Position numbers and translations under genes: made by a program. DNA of 64,000 bases from CAWULT01 sp963923455 (GTDB lineage Bacteria; Acidobacteriota; Vicinamibacteria; Vicinamibacterales; UBA2999). The DNA lies in assembly GCA_963923455.1 (NCBI GenBank), contig CAWULT010000005.1, positions 16,408 to 80,407 of the forward strand, given 5' to 3'. Positions 26,967 through 34,890 of the stretch are shown in pieces. How positions within the stretch are numbered: position 1 is the stretch's first letter; each line of letters starts with the position of its first letter. The notes beneath the pieces are model-generated. The model was not told the origin of the DNA, ran no database searches, and worked only from the letters and a program-made list of their open reading frames with translations.

Positions 26967-28799
26967 TTGGTGGGTTTCGTGAAGCCGGCGCTCGCCGGCG
27001 ACCAGGCAGGGGAGTTGCTCGGCCGGATGGCACGTGCGCTCGAGTCGGCGCCGCGCTTCGACGCGGTGCTGCACCACGAGCCTGGCACCGGCGTCGGGTG
27101 CGTCGCGCTGAAGACGGCCGAGGCGGCCCAGCGCCTGACCTGGAACACCGACCGCAGCGTCGCCGTGGCGCTCGAAGGGGAGCTGTTCGACCTCGAGCCG
27201 GTCGCGCGGCGCCTCGGCGAGCCGGTCGGGGCACGCACGCAGGCGGCGCTGGTGCTGGCGTTGTACGAGCGGTTCGGCGGCGACTTCGCCCGCGATCTGA
27301 ACGGCGCGTTCGCGGCAGCCATCTGGGACCGCCGGGAGCGGACGCTCCTCGTCGTCAACGATCGCCTGGGCCAGTGCCCCGTCTACTACGCGCAGGCCGG
27401 GGGCGGCCTGCTGTTCGCGTCTGGCGTGCGCGCGGTGCTGGCCGACCCCGCCGTGTGCCGGACCGTCGACCGGGTCGCGATCAACCAGTTCCTGGTCTTC
27501 GACCATGCGCTCGGGGACCGTACGCTGCTCGCATCCGTCCGGCTGCTGCCCCAGGCCTCCGTGTTGCGGTGTCGCGACGGACACGTCGACATCCGACCGT
27601 ACTGGACGCTGCAGTACCCGGACGCGTACGAACCGCGGTCCGAGGCGGACTACGTAGAGGCCTTCACGCACCATATGCGCCAGGCCGTTGCGCGCCAGGC
27701 GCCGAACGGCCGCCGCGCGGGCGTACTGCTGAGCGGGGGGCTCGACTCGCGCGTGATTCTCGGCGCGCTCGCCGAGCGCGGCGAGGCGGTCGAGACGCTG
27801 ACCTTCGGCATACCCGGCTGTGACGACGCGCGCGTGGCCGCCGAAGTCGCCGCGACCGTGGGCTCGACGCATCGCTTCGTGGAACTCCGGCCCGACTGGC
27901 TGTCGTCGCTGGCCGAGGAAGCCGTCCGCAGCACCGACGGCCTGGGCAACCTCGTCAACCTGCACGCGCTCGCGCCGCTCGCATCGACGTCGGGCTACGC
28001 GCCCGTCCAGTACAAGGGCTTCCTCGGCGACGCGCTGCTCGGGTACGCGCTGACCCGCGGAATGTGGGGCGGCTACCGGCCGGACGACCGCTACCGCGTG
28101 CACCTCGACGCCCACCGCGGGCACGGCGTGGTGAACTACGAGGCCGACGAGCAGGCCCGGCTGTTCACCGATGCATTCCGCGCCGACGTCGGCGACGGCG
28201 TGATGGAGGCCTACCGCGCGGGGTTGGACAGGGCGGGAAGCGCGCAGCTCGCCAACCAGCGGCTGTTCTTCGACCTGACCCAGCGTGTCCCGCGGATGAC
28301 GCTCAACGGCGTCGAGGTGGCGAGAAGCCACGCCACCGTCCGCCTGCCGTTCTGCGACAACGACCTGGTCGACTTCATCCTGCAGGTGCCGCCCGGCTTC
28401 CTGTTCGAGCGGTATCTGCCCAGGCAGTCGTTCATCCGGCACTACCCGCGGCTGGCGCAGATCCCGCTGGAGGGCACGGGCCGTCCGATGACGTCCTGCG
28501 CGCGGGACGTCTGGATCCAGATGCGGAGCCTGGCCTCGTGGCACCTGCGCCGCCGGGGCCTCGGATGGGTGCTGCCGGATACGGTGCGCCCGTACAAGGA
28601 CTACAACGGGTGGTTCAGGACGAACCTCCGCCCATGGGTCGAGGGCCTGCTGCTGGACCGGCGCGCGCTCGATCGGGGCTACTTCCAGCCAGCGTTCGTC
28701 CGCCAGCTGCTTGCCGAGCACGACGCGGGAGCTAATCACGCCGTACGAATCGGGGCCCTGCTCACGATCGAGCTCTGGCACCGGCAGTTCGCGGACTAG
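26967..28799 (+). CDS. AsnB-like protein lacking the glutaminase cysteine
   Basis: About 610 aa. The PP-loop SGGLDSRVILGAL and KGFLGDALLGYAL show the synthetase half of the AsnB family. The N-terminal half resembles the Ntn glutaminase (ALEGELFD, LNGAFAAAIWDRRERTLLVVNDRLGQCPVYY), but there is no MCG start. The alignment begins with TTG (26967) or GTG (26970) reading LVGFV, so Val replaces Cys2. A strong GAGGAGGA at 26943-26950 is 16 bases from the TTG, further than usual, so the exact start is uncertain. Without Cys2 it would need free ammonia or do a different ligation (as beta-lactam synthetase does). Confidence 0.83.
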   Translation: MVGFVKPALAGDQAGELLGRMARALESAPRFDAVLHHEPGTGVGCVALKTAEAAQRLTWNTDRSVAVALEGELFDLEPVARRLGEPVGARTQAALVLALYERFGGDFARDLNGAFAAAIWDRRERTLLVVNDRLGQCPVYYAQAGGGLLFASGVRAVLADPAVCRTVDRVAINQFLVFDHALGDRTLLASVRLLPQASVLRCRDGHVDIRPYWTLQYPDAYEPRSEADYVEAFTHHMRQAVARQAPNGRRAGVLLSGGLDSRVILGALAERGEAVETLTFGIPGCDDARVAAEVAATVGSTHRFVELRPDWLSSLAEEAVRSTDGLGNLVNLHALAPLASTSGYAPVQYKGFLGDALLGYALTRGMWGGYRPDDRYRVHLDAHRGHGVVNYEADEQARLFTDAFRADVGDGVMEAYRAGLDRAGSAQLANQRLFFDLTQRVPRMTLNGVEVARSHATVRLPFCDNDLVDFILQVPPGFLFERYLPRQSFIRHYPRLAQIPLEGTGRPMTSCARDVWIQMRSLASWHLRRRGLGWVLPDTVRPYKDYNGWFRTNLRPWVEGLLLDRRALDRGYFQPAFVRQLLAEHDAGANHAVRIGALLTIELWHRQFAD

Positions 28800-28816
28800 G
28801 AGTCGGGACCGGACAC

Positions 28817-29827
28817 ATGCGCCTGGGCGTCTTCATCGAAGAGACATGGGACTTCTTCCACGAGGTCTACGCCGACTTCGGTCAGCATCACTCGACCACG
28901 CTCTACAAGCGGCCGGAGCCCGTCCGGTTGCCGGTGTTCACGGAGCGGGTCAACCGGCACCGCTTCCGTTCGGACCTGAGCGACTTCATCCGCCGCCAGG
29001 ACGTGCTGTTCTTCGAGTGGGCGAGCGAGCTGCTCGCGGTGGCATCGCAGATGCCGAAGACGGCCGGCATCGTCACCCGGCTCCACCGGTACGAGATGTA
29101 CGAGTGGGCGGAGCGCATCAACTGGGACGCCGTCGATCGCGTGATCCTGGTCAGCGACGCGAAGCTCCGGACGTTCACCGAAACGTTTCCCTCGCACGCC
29201 CACAAGGCCGTCGTGATCCCCGAGGCCGTGTCCGTCACGCGCTTCCAGCCAGGTGACCGCAAGCCGTTCGGCGGCGACATCGGGATCCTGTGCCACCTGA
29301 AGCCGCGCAAGCGGGTCTACGACCTGGTGTTGACCTTCGCGGAGCTCCTCGAGGAGGGGCACCAGTTCCACCTCCACATCGGCGGCGGCCTGGCACCCGG
29401 CTCCGAGGATTACTACGAGGCCCTGCACGGTCTGGTCGGCCGGCTGGGCCTGCAGGACAAGGTGACCTTCTACGGGCACCAGTCGAAGCCCGAGCAGTGG
29501 TACCCACTGATCGACGTCTTCGTGTCCAACAGCTTCTCGGAAGGCCTGCAGGTGTCGCCGATGGAGGCGATGGCGTCGGGCTGCCACTGCGTGTCGCACC
29601 GGTGGGCGGGCGCGGAGGAACTGCTGCCCGACTCGCACCTGTACGACACCAACGCGCAGCTCAAGCGCCTGCTGGTGGATCACGCGCGCCTGCCAGACGC
29701 CGAACGGGCGGCCCTGCGCACGCGGATGCGCAACATGGTCACCGAGCGATTCAACGTCGACGTGACGAAGGCGCAGATCCGGGGCGTGGTCGAGGACGTG
29801 TACGCGGCGCGCGGCGGGGGGCGCTGA
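28817..29827 (+). CDS. Glycosyltransferase, group 1 (GT4-like)
   Basis: 336 aa GT-B fold. MRLGVFIEETWDFFHEVYADF is the N-terminal strand region; GIVTRLHRYEMYEW and VSDAKLRTFTE precede the linker. The donor half contains LCHLKPRKRVYDLVLTFAELLEEG and SNSFSEGLQVSPMEAMASGC with the E-x7-E-like pair. Cytoplasmic. Starts 17 bases after the AsnB-like gene. Confidence 0.85.
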   Translation: MRLGVFIEETWDFFHEVYADFGQHHSTTLYKRPEPVRLPVFTERVNRHRFRSDLSDFIRRQDVLFFEWASELLAVASQMPKTAGIVTRLHRYEMYEWAERINWDAVDRVILVSDAKLRTFTETFPSHAHKAVVIPEAVSVTRFQPGDRKPFGGDIGILCHLKPRKRVYDLVLTFAELLEEGHQFHLHIGGGLAPGSEDYYEALHGLVGRLGLQDKVTFYGHQSKPEQWYPLIDVFVSNSFSEGLQVSPMEAMASGCHCVSHRWAGAEELLPDSHLYDTNAQLKRLLVDHARLPDAERAALRTRMRNMVTERFNVDVTKAQIRGVVEDVYAARGGGR

Positions 29828-29853
29828 GGATGGGCGGCGAGGGGAACAGGCAG

Positions 29854-31005
29854 ATGATGACGGTGCTCACGGTGTTCGGCACCCGGCCAGAGGCCCTGAA
29901 GATGGCGCCTGTCGTGCAGCAGCTCGCGCGGCAGCCGGAGCGGATTCGCTCGGTGGTGTGCGTCACGGGCCAGCATCGCGAGATGCTCGACCAGGTGCTG
30001 GGGTTGTTCTCGATCCGGCCCGACTTCGACCTCGACGTGATGCGGCCGAACCAGACTCTGGCGCAGGTGACGTCCGCCATCATCCAGCGGCTCGACCCGG
30101 TCCTGGCCGAGGTGAGGCCCGACTGGGTCCTCGTGCAGGGTGACACGACCACGGCCATGGTGGCATCACTCGTCGCGTACTACCACGGCGTGCGAATCGG
30201 GCACATCGAAGCCGGGCTGCGTACGTTCGACAAGCGGCGCCCGTTCCCGGAGGAGATCAACCGGCGGATCACCGATGTCGTCGCCGATCTGTGCTTCGCG
30301 CCGACCACGTGGGCCCAGCAGAACCTTCGCAGGGAAGGCGTGCCCGAGGCGCAGATCCTGCTGACTGGAAACACCGTGATCGACGCGCTGCTCCAGGTGC
30401 GCGATACGCCGTACCGCTGGGACGAGGGCCCCCTGGCCCAGGTGCCGGTCGACCGCCGGCTCGTGCTGATCACGGCGCACCGCCGGGAGTCGTTCGGCGA
30501 GACGTTCAAGGGCATCTGCCAGGCCATCCGGGACCTGTCGGAGCGTTATGCGGGCGACGTCCATTTCGTGTACCCGGTGCATCCCAACCCGAACGTCCGC
30601 ACCCCCGTGCACGCGATGCTGAGCGGGCGGCCGAACGTCTCGCTGATCGACCCCCTCGAGTACGTGCCACTCGTCCACCTGATGAAGCGGGCGACGATCG
30701 TGCTGACCGACTCCGGCGGCATTCAGGAGGAGGCGCCCAGCCTGGGCGTGCCCGTCCTGGTGCTGCGTGAAGAGACGGAGCGCCCCGAAGGCGTCGAGGC
30801 CGGCGTGGCGAGGCTGGTCGGCACCGATCCAGCCCGGATCGTGGCCGAGGCTCGGCGGCTGCTGGACAGCCCCGCCGAGCACGCGCGGATGTCGCGCGCC
30901 ACCAATCCCTACGGCGACGGCCTGGCGTCGGCGCGGATCGTCGATGCCCTGCTGGCCGCGGAACACGATCGGACGCCGGCGGCGGCGCTGTCCGGCGCCC
31001 ACTGA
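29854..31005 (+). CDS. wecB: UDP-N-acetylglucosamine 2-epimerase (non-hydrolysing)
   Basis: 383 aa. ATG 29854 (or 29857) has GAGGGGAA at 7-10 bases; ATG 29830 is also in frame but poorly placed. Conserved motifs: FGTRPEALKMAP, VTGQHREMLDQ, VQGDTTTA, GHIEAGLRT, FPEEINRR, LTDSGGIQEEAP and EETERPEGVEAG. It interconverts UDP-GlcNAc and UDP-ManNAc in the cytoplasm. No UDP-ManNAc dehydrogenase (WecC) was seen in the window, so ManNAc itself may be a building block. Confidence 0.94.
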   Translation: MMTVLTVFGTRPEALKMAPVVQQLARQPERIRSVVCVTGQHREMLDQVLGLFSIRPDFDLDVMRPNQTLAQVTSAIIQRLDPVLAEVRPDWVLVQGDTTTAMVASLVAYYHGVRIGHIEAGLRTFDKRRPFPEEINRRITDVVADLCFAPTTWAQQNLRREGVPEAQILLTGNTVIDALLQVRDTPYRWDEGPLAQVPVDRRLVLITAHRRESFGETFKGICQAIRDLSERYAGDVHFVYPVHPNPNVRTPVHAMLSGRPNVSLIDPLEYVPLVHLMKRATIVLTDSGGIQEEAPSLGVPVLVLREETERPEGVEAGVARLVGTDPARIVAEARRLLDSPAEHARMSRATNPYGDGLASARIVDALLAAEHDRTPAAALSGAH

Positions 31006-31015
31006 CAGGCTGGCG

Positions 31016-32254
31016 ATGGCGTTGAAGCAGGCGGTGCAGGCGGTGTATCGCGGGGTGGTCGACGACCGCCTCCGCGACGCGTTCTGGGCCTGGCGCAGCC
31101 GGGGCGACTCGTCGGTCGCGAGCGGGGTGACCCGGGGGTTGGTCGGGGCCTCGTACCCCGTCGGTTCCGCCGAGGAGCACCTGGCCGCGACGCTCGACTG
31201 GCTTCGCGCCGCGCAGGACGCGTGCGGCGACGGCGTGTCGGCGTTCTACGACATGCGGGAGGGCCGCTGGTGCCCGCCGTATCCCGAGACGACCGGCTAC
31301 ATCATCCCGACGTTCTACGACGCCGCAGCCGACGGACGCGGAGAGGAGTACCGCGATCGCGCCCGGCGGATGGCGGAGTGGCTGCTGGGGCTGCAGCTCG
31401 CCGACGGGGCGTTTCCCATCGGGCCCCTGTGGCCAGGCTGGGAGCGGCGTCCCCTGGTGTTCGACACCGGCCAGATCATCCACGGGCTCGTTCGTGCCCA
31501 CGAGGAGACGCGCGACTCGCGGTACCTCGATTCGGCGGCCCGAGCGGGACGGTGGCTGGCTTCCGTGCAGGACGAGGACGGTGCCTGGCGGCGGTTCACC
31601 CCGTTCGGCGTCGTGCAGACCTACGACGTCCGCACGGCGTTCGGCCTCGCGCGACTGTATCAGGCCACTGGCGAGGAAGCGCATCGGCGTACGGCGATGC
31701 GCAACCTGGAGTTCGCCGTCCGCCAGCAGGGGCCGGACGGCTACTACCGTCACATGGAGTTCCGCGCCGGCGAGGATGCGCTGACCCATACCATCGCCTA
31801 CACGGTCGAAGGGGTGCTCGAGTCGGGCGTGCTGCTGGGGGAGACCGCGCTCGTCGCGTCCGCGACACTCGCAGCCGGCGCTCTGGCCGAGCGGCAGCAC
31901 GCGCAAGGATACCTGACGGCCCGCTACGGTGAGCGCTGGGAGAGCGCCACCTGCTGGAGCTGCCCCACGGGCACGGCGCAGATGGCGATGTGCTGGTTCC
32001 GGCTCTTCGAGCTGACCGGGCAGACACGCTTCCGGGACGCGGCCGTCGACGCCAACCGCCACGTCAAGTCGCACCAGCGGCGCGACGCCGCGGCGCACGC
32101 CGGGGTCAGAGGCGGGGTATCGGGCTCGTGGCCGATCTGGGAGGCCTATGAGCCGTATCGGATGCTGAACTGGGCTGCGAAGTTCTTCGCCGACAGCCTG
32201 CGGCTCGAGAAGCGTCTCACGGGGAGTCACGGCCACGCGCGTCCTGTTCATTAA
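31016..32254 (+). CDS. Alpha-toroid protein of unknown activity in EPS operon
   Basis: 412 aa with no signal peptide. Repeated helix pairs with Gly/Trp-rich turns (AEWLLGLQLADGAFP, GRWLASVQDEDGAWRRF, EFAVRQQGPDGYYRHM) suggest an (alpha/alpha)6 toroid like six-hairpin glycosidases, prenyltransferase-like repeats or sugar epimerases. Potential active-site residues are in YPETTGYIIPTFYD, DTGQIIHGL, DALTHTIAYTVEG and WSCPTGTAQMA. I do not recognise the family by activity. It sits between wecB and a GT and overlaps the latter by about 20 bases. A cytoplasmic sugar epimerase or a modifier of lipid-linked sugar are both possible. Confidence 0.68.
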   Translation: MALKQAVQAVYRGVVDDRLRDAFWAWRSRGDSSVASGVTRGLVGASYPVGSAEEHLAATLDWLRAAQDACGDGVSAFYDMREGRWCPPYPETTGYIIPTFYDAAADGRGEEYRDRARRMAEWLLGLQLADGAFPIGPLWPGWERRPLVFDTGQIIHGLVRAHEETRDSRYLDSAARAGRWLASVQDEDGAWRRFTPFGVVQTYDVRTAFGLARLYQATGEEAHRRTAMRNLEFAVRQQGPDGYYRHMEFRAGEDALTHTIAYTVEGVLESGVLLGETALVASATLAAGALAERQHAQGYLTARYGERWESATCWSCPTGTAQMAMCWFRLFELTGQTRFRDAAVDANRHVKSHQRRDAAAHAGVRGGVSGSWPIWEAYEPYRMLNWAAKFFADSLRLEKRLTGSHGHARPVH

Positions 32255-33392
32255 CGCGAGGCCGGACGCGCTCCGGAACCCCGGCGGCGACACGGTCCAG
32301 GTCAGGGAGACGAAGGCCGCGCTCGAGCGGATCGGCGTGAGGGTCGAACTGCGTGACCCGGGCGATCTGGCGACGCTGCCGCCGTTCGACCTGGCGCACG
32401 TCTTCAACCTGCAGATGCCCGACACGGCCGCGGAGGTGTTCGGCGCCGTCGCGGGCAGGCCGGTCGCGTTCTCGCCGATCTACTGGGACACCTACGCGTT
32501 CTGGTTCGAGGCTGCGTCCGAGTCGCGTCCGCTGTGGCGCTGGGCGGCCCGACTGCTCGGCAAGGAGCGGGCCCGCGCGAAGTACATCGCGTGGCAGCGT
32601 TCGAAGGAGCCGAGGAACGCCTCGTGGCGGCTGCAACGGTCGCTGCTGGAGCAGGCCGGCCGCGTGCTGCCGAACTCGGCCGTCGAAGGCGAGCTGCTGC
32701 GCGACATCTTCGCGCTGCCGGCGTCGTTCAGGGACCGGATCGACGTGATCCCGAACGCGATCGACACGGCCGCGTACGGCGAGCGCCCCGCGCCGAGCGC
32801 CGCGTTCCTGGCGCAGCACGGTCTGCGCGACTTCGTGATGCAGACGGGCACGATCTCGCCCGTCAAGAACCAGCTCGGGCTGATCGAGGCGCTCTTCGAC
32901 CTGCCCGTGCCGATCGTGTTCGTCGGTCACACGCCGGAGGCGATGCAGCCCTACGCCGAGCGCTGTCGCGCCCGGGCGCGCGAGCGCGGTAACGTCCTCT
33001 TCATCGATCACCTGCCGGCGAGCGAGCTGCCCGGCATCTACGCGCTGGCGGCGGTTCACGTCCTGCCCAGCTGGCGGGAAACGCCCGGGCTCGTCTCGCT
33101 CGAGGCCGCCGCCTGCGGCGCGCGGATCGTCAGCACGTCGATCGGGTCGGCGCAGGAATACTTCGGCGAGATCGCGTGGTACTGCCATCCGAGCGACACC
33201 GCATCGATCCGGCGCGCGGTCGAGGCGGCGCTCGCCGCACCACCGACCGACGCGCTGCGGCGCCGCGTGATCGACACCTTCACGTGGCAGCGGACGGCCG
33301 AGGCGACGCTGGCGTCGTACGAGCGGCTGCTCGGGCGCGTGGCGCCGCGGTCGCCGGCCGACACCCTTCATCCAGAACCCACAGGACGGTAG
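32235..33392 (+). CDS. Glycosyltransferase family 4, apparently with ACG start
   Basis: About 385 aa. The first in-frame ATG/GTG/TTG is GTG 32337, but that would remove the first beta strand and loop (RVLFINARPDALRNPGGDTV), which GT4 enzymes need. ACG 32235 lies 8 bases after GGGGAG (32221-32226) and gives exactly that N-terminus. The donor half has MQTGTISPVKNQLGLIEAL, LPSWRETPGLVSLEAAACG and SIGSAQEYFGE. Product likely cytoplasmic, adding one sugar. The ACG may be a real non-standard start, a recent mutation or a base-call error. Confidence 0.8.
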   Translation, partial: TRVLFINARPDALRNPGGDTVQVRETKAALERIGVRVELRDPGDLATLPPFDLAHVFNLQMPDTAAEVFGAVAGRPVAFSPIYWDTYAFWFEAASESRPLWRWAARLLGKERARAKYIAWQRSKEPRNASWRLQRSLLEQAGRVLPNSAVEGELLRDIFALPASFRDRIDVIPNAIDTAAYGERPAPSAAFLAQHGLRDFVMQTGTISPVKNQLGLIEALFDLPVPIVFVGHTPEAMQPYAERCRARARERGNVLFIDHLPASELPGIYALAAVHVLPSWRETPGLVSLEAAACGARIVSTSIGSAQEYFGEIAWYCHPSDTASIRRAVEAALAAPPTDALRRRVIDTFTWQRTAEATLASYERLLGRVAPRSPADTLHPEPTGR

Positions 33393-33397
33393 CGGAT

Positions 33398-34543
33398 ATG
33401 GACTTCTCCTGGTCTGACGATCAACTGGCCTTCAAGGACGCCGTGGTGGAGTTCGCGCGGCAGCAGCTCAATCACGACATCATCGAGCGCGACCGGGACT
33501 CACGATACTCGCGCGAGCTGTGGAAGGAGTGCGCGAAGTTCGGCATCCAGGGACTGCCGTTCCCGGAGGAGTACGGCGGTGGCAACGCCGACATCCTCAC
33601 GACGATGCTGACGATGGAGGGCATGGGTTACGGCTGCAAGGACAACGGCCTCATCTTCGGCCTCAACGCGCAGATGTGGGCGGTCCAGATGCCGATCCTG
33701 ACGTTCGGCACCGACGAGCAGAAGCGGAAGTACCTGCCCGGTCTCATCGGCGGCGATCTGGTCGGCGCCCACGGCATCTCGGAGCCCGACTCGGGCTCCG
33801 ACGCCTTCAGCCTGCGGACGCGCGCGCAGAAGGTGGACGGCGGCTACGTGCTCAACGGCACGAAGACGTTCGTGACGAACGGGCCGATGGCCGACCTTCA
33901 TCTCGTGTTCGCCACGGTCGATCCGGCCCGCAAGATGATGGGCGTCACCGGCTTCCTGGTCGAGACCGGCACTCCAGGGTTCGTCATCGGCCCGAAGATC
34001 GACAAGATGGGCCTCCGCACGTCGCCGATGTCGGAACTGATCCTGACCGACTGCTTCCTGCCGGAGTCCAGCCGGCTGGGCCGGGAGGGGATCGGGTCGC
34101 GGATCTTCGGTGATGCGATGGAGTGGGAGCGGGCGTGCATCCTCGGCAGCCACCTGGGGGCGATGCAGCGCCTGATCGAGCGGTGCGTCGAGCACTCGCG
34201 CGATCGCAAGCAGTTCGGCGAGTCGATCGGCCGATTCCAGTCGGTGTCGAACCGCATCGTCGACATGAAGGTGCGGCTCGAGACCGCCCGCCTGCTGCTC
34301 TACAAGGTGGCGTGGCTGAAGAAGACGGGGAAGCCGGCGGTGATGGAGGCGGCGCTCGCGAAACTGTATCTGAGCGAGGCGTTCGTCCAGAGCGGGCTGG
34401 ACGCCGTGCGCACGATGGGTGGCTACGGGTACACGACGGAGTACGAAGTGGAGCGCGACTTCCGCGACTCGATCGGAGGCATCCTCTACTCCGGGACCTC
34501 CGACATCCAGCGCAACATCATCGCGAGGTTGATGGGCCTCTGA
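33398..34543 (+). CDS. Acyl-CoA dehydrogenase family, PltE/RedW-like prolyl-carrier dehydrogenase
   Basis: 381 aa flavoenzyme. ATG 33398 begins the fold (MDFSWSDDQLAFKDAVVEFA). Motifs: GISEPDSGSDAF and TKTFVTNGPMA for FAD/substrate, RKQFGESIGRFQ, and GTSDIQRNIIARLMGL at the C-terminus. The usual catalytic Glu in Y-E-G-T is Ser here (LYSGTSDIQ), while Glu244 in MEWERACIL is in the place of the base of isovaleryl-CoA dehydrogenase. PltE and RedW, which oxidise prolyl-PCP to pyrrolyl-PCP, share both traits from memory. Last gene before a terminator; same strand and run as the proline-type adenylation gene. Confidence 0.82.
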   Translation: MDFSWSDDQLAFKDAVVEFARQQLNHDIIERDRDSRYSRELWKECAKFGIQGLPFPEEYGGGNADILTTMLTMEGMGYGCKDNGLIFGLNAQMWAVQMPILTFGTDEQKRKYLPGLIGGDLVGAHGISEPDSGSDAFSLRTRAQKVDGGYVLNGTKTFVTNGPMADLHLVFATVDPARKMMGVTGFLVETGTPGFVIGPKIDKMGLRTSPMSELILTDCFLPESSRLGREGIGSRIFGDAMEWERACILGSHLGAMQRLIERCVEHSRDRKQFGESIGRFQSVSNRIVDMKVRLETARLLLYKVAWLKKTGKPAVMEAALAKLYLSEAFVQSGLDAVRTMGGYGYTTEYEVERDFRDSIGGILYSGTSDIQRNIIARLMGL

Positions 34544-34706
34544 CACGCCCGCGGCTGCGCCCCTGCGCGGCCGGCGCGCCTGCCCTTGGGCATCGATCGG
34601 GCCGGCCCAGATCCTCGGCCAGTCGAGTGCGCGGGCGCCTCCCCCGCGCCATGGCGGCTGCCCAACCGAGGAAGAATCCCTCCGCCCGCAGACTATTGTC
34701 TCAAAT

Positions 34707-34730
34707 ACCCGGCCGACAGCCGGGTGTTTC
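34707..34730 (+). terminator. Hairpin terminator after the long plus-strand operon
   Basis: ACCCGGC (34707-34713) and GCCGGGT (34719-34725) form a perfect 7-bp stem with loop CGACA, followed by GTTTC. It lies 164 bases after the acyl dehydrogenase stop and ahead of the next promoter region, so it is a plausible end for the 1-34.5 kb transcript. The T-tract is short. Confidence 0.55.
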
Positions 34731-34774
34731 GCGTGCGCCGGTGCCTGTCGGTGCGCGTGGTTTCCTTGCCTCAA

Positions 34775-34792
34775 GCCAATTTCGTAATTGGC
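34775..34792. promoter_or_regulatory. Perfect inverted repeat, candidate operator
   Basis: GCCAATT (34775-34781), spacer TCGT, AATTGGC (34786-34792): a perfect 7+7 palindrome in an otherwise GC-rich region, 99 bases upstream of the LamG gene start. It overlaps the left part of the weak sigma-54-like element, so a bound regulator could block it. No T-tract follows, so a terminator is unlikely. Confidence 0.45.
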
Positions 34793-34804
34793 GCGAATGT
34801 TGAC
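34789..34804 (+). promoter_or_regulatory. Weak sigma-54-like promoter candidate upstream of LamG protein
   Basis: TGGCGCGAATGTTGAC has GG at the -24 position and TTG at -12 with correct spacing, but the nearly invariant C of the -12 GC is A. It is listed because the six better matches in this window have the same layout. Function uncertain. Confidence 0.3.
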
Positions 34805-34890
34805 TCTGGACTGCTCGCGAGACGGGCCGGAGTGCGACAATAGCGGAGCGTCTCGCGGGGATCGTTTACTGCGTTTCGAATGGTCGAGAG

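Larger units (their letters stand above)
34544..34890 (+). other. Intergenic region between operons 1 and 2
   Basis: 347 bases without a gene. It holds a hairpin terminator at 34707-34730, then an AT-richer stretch with an inverted repeat (34775-34792) and a weak sigma-54-like element (34789-34804), then the leader of the LamG protein gene. No conserved small ORF was recognised. Confidence 0.7.

Noticed and set aside
29290..29853. A long N-terminal extension of the UDP-GlcNAc 2-epimerase
   Set aside because: The extension lies inside the preceding GT gene in another frame and has no homology; the conserved fold starts at MTVLTVFGTRPEAL.
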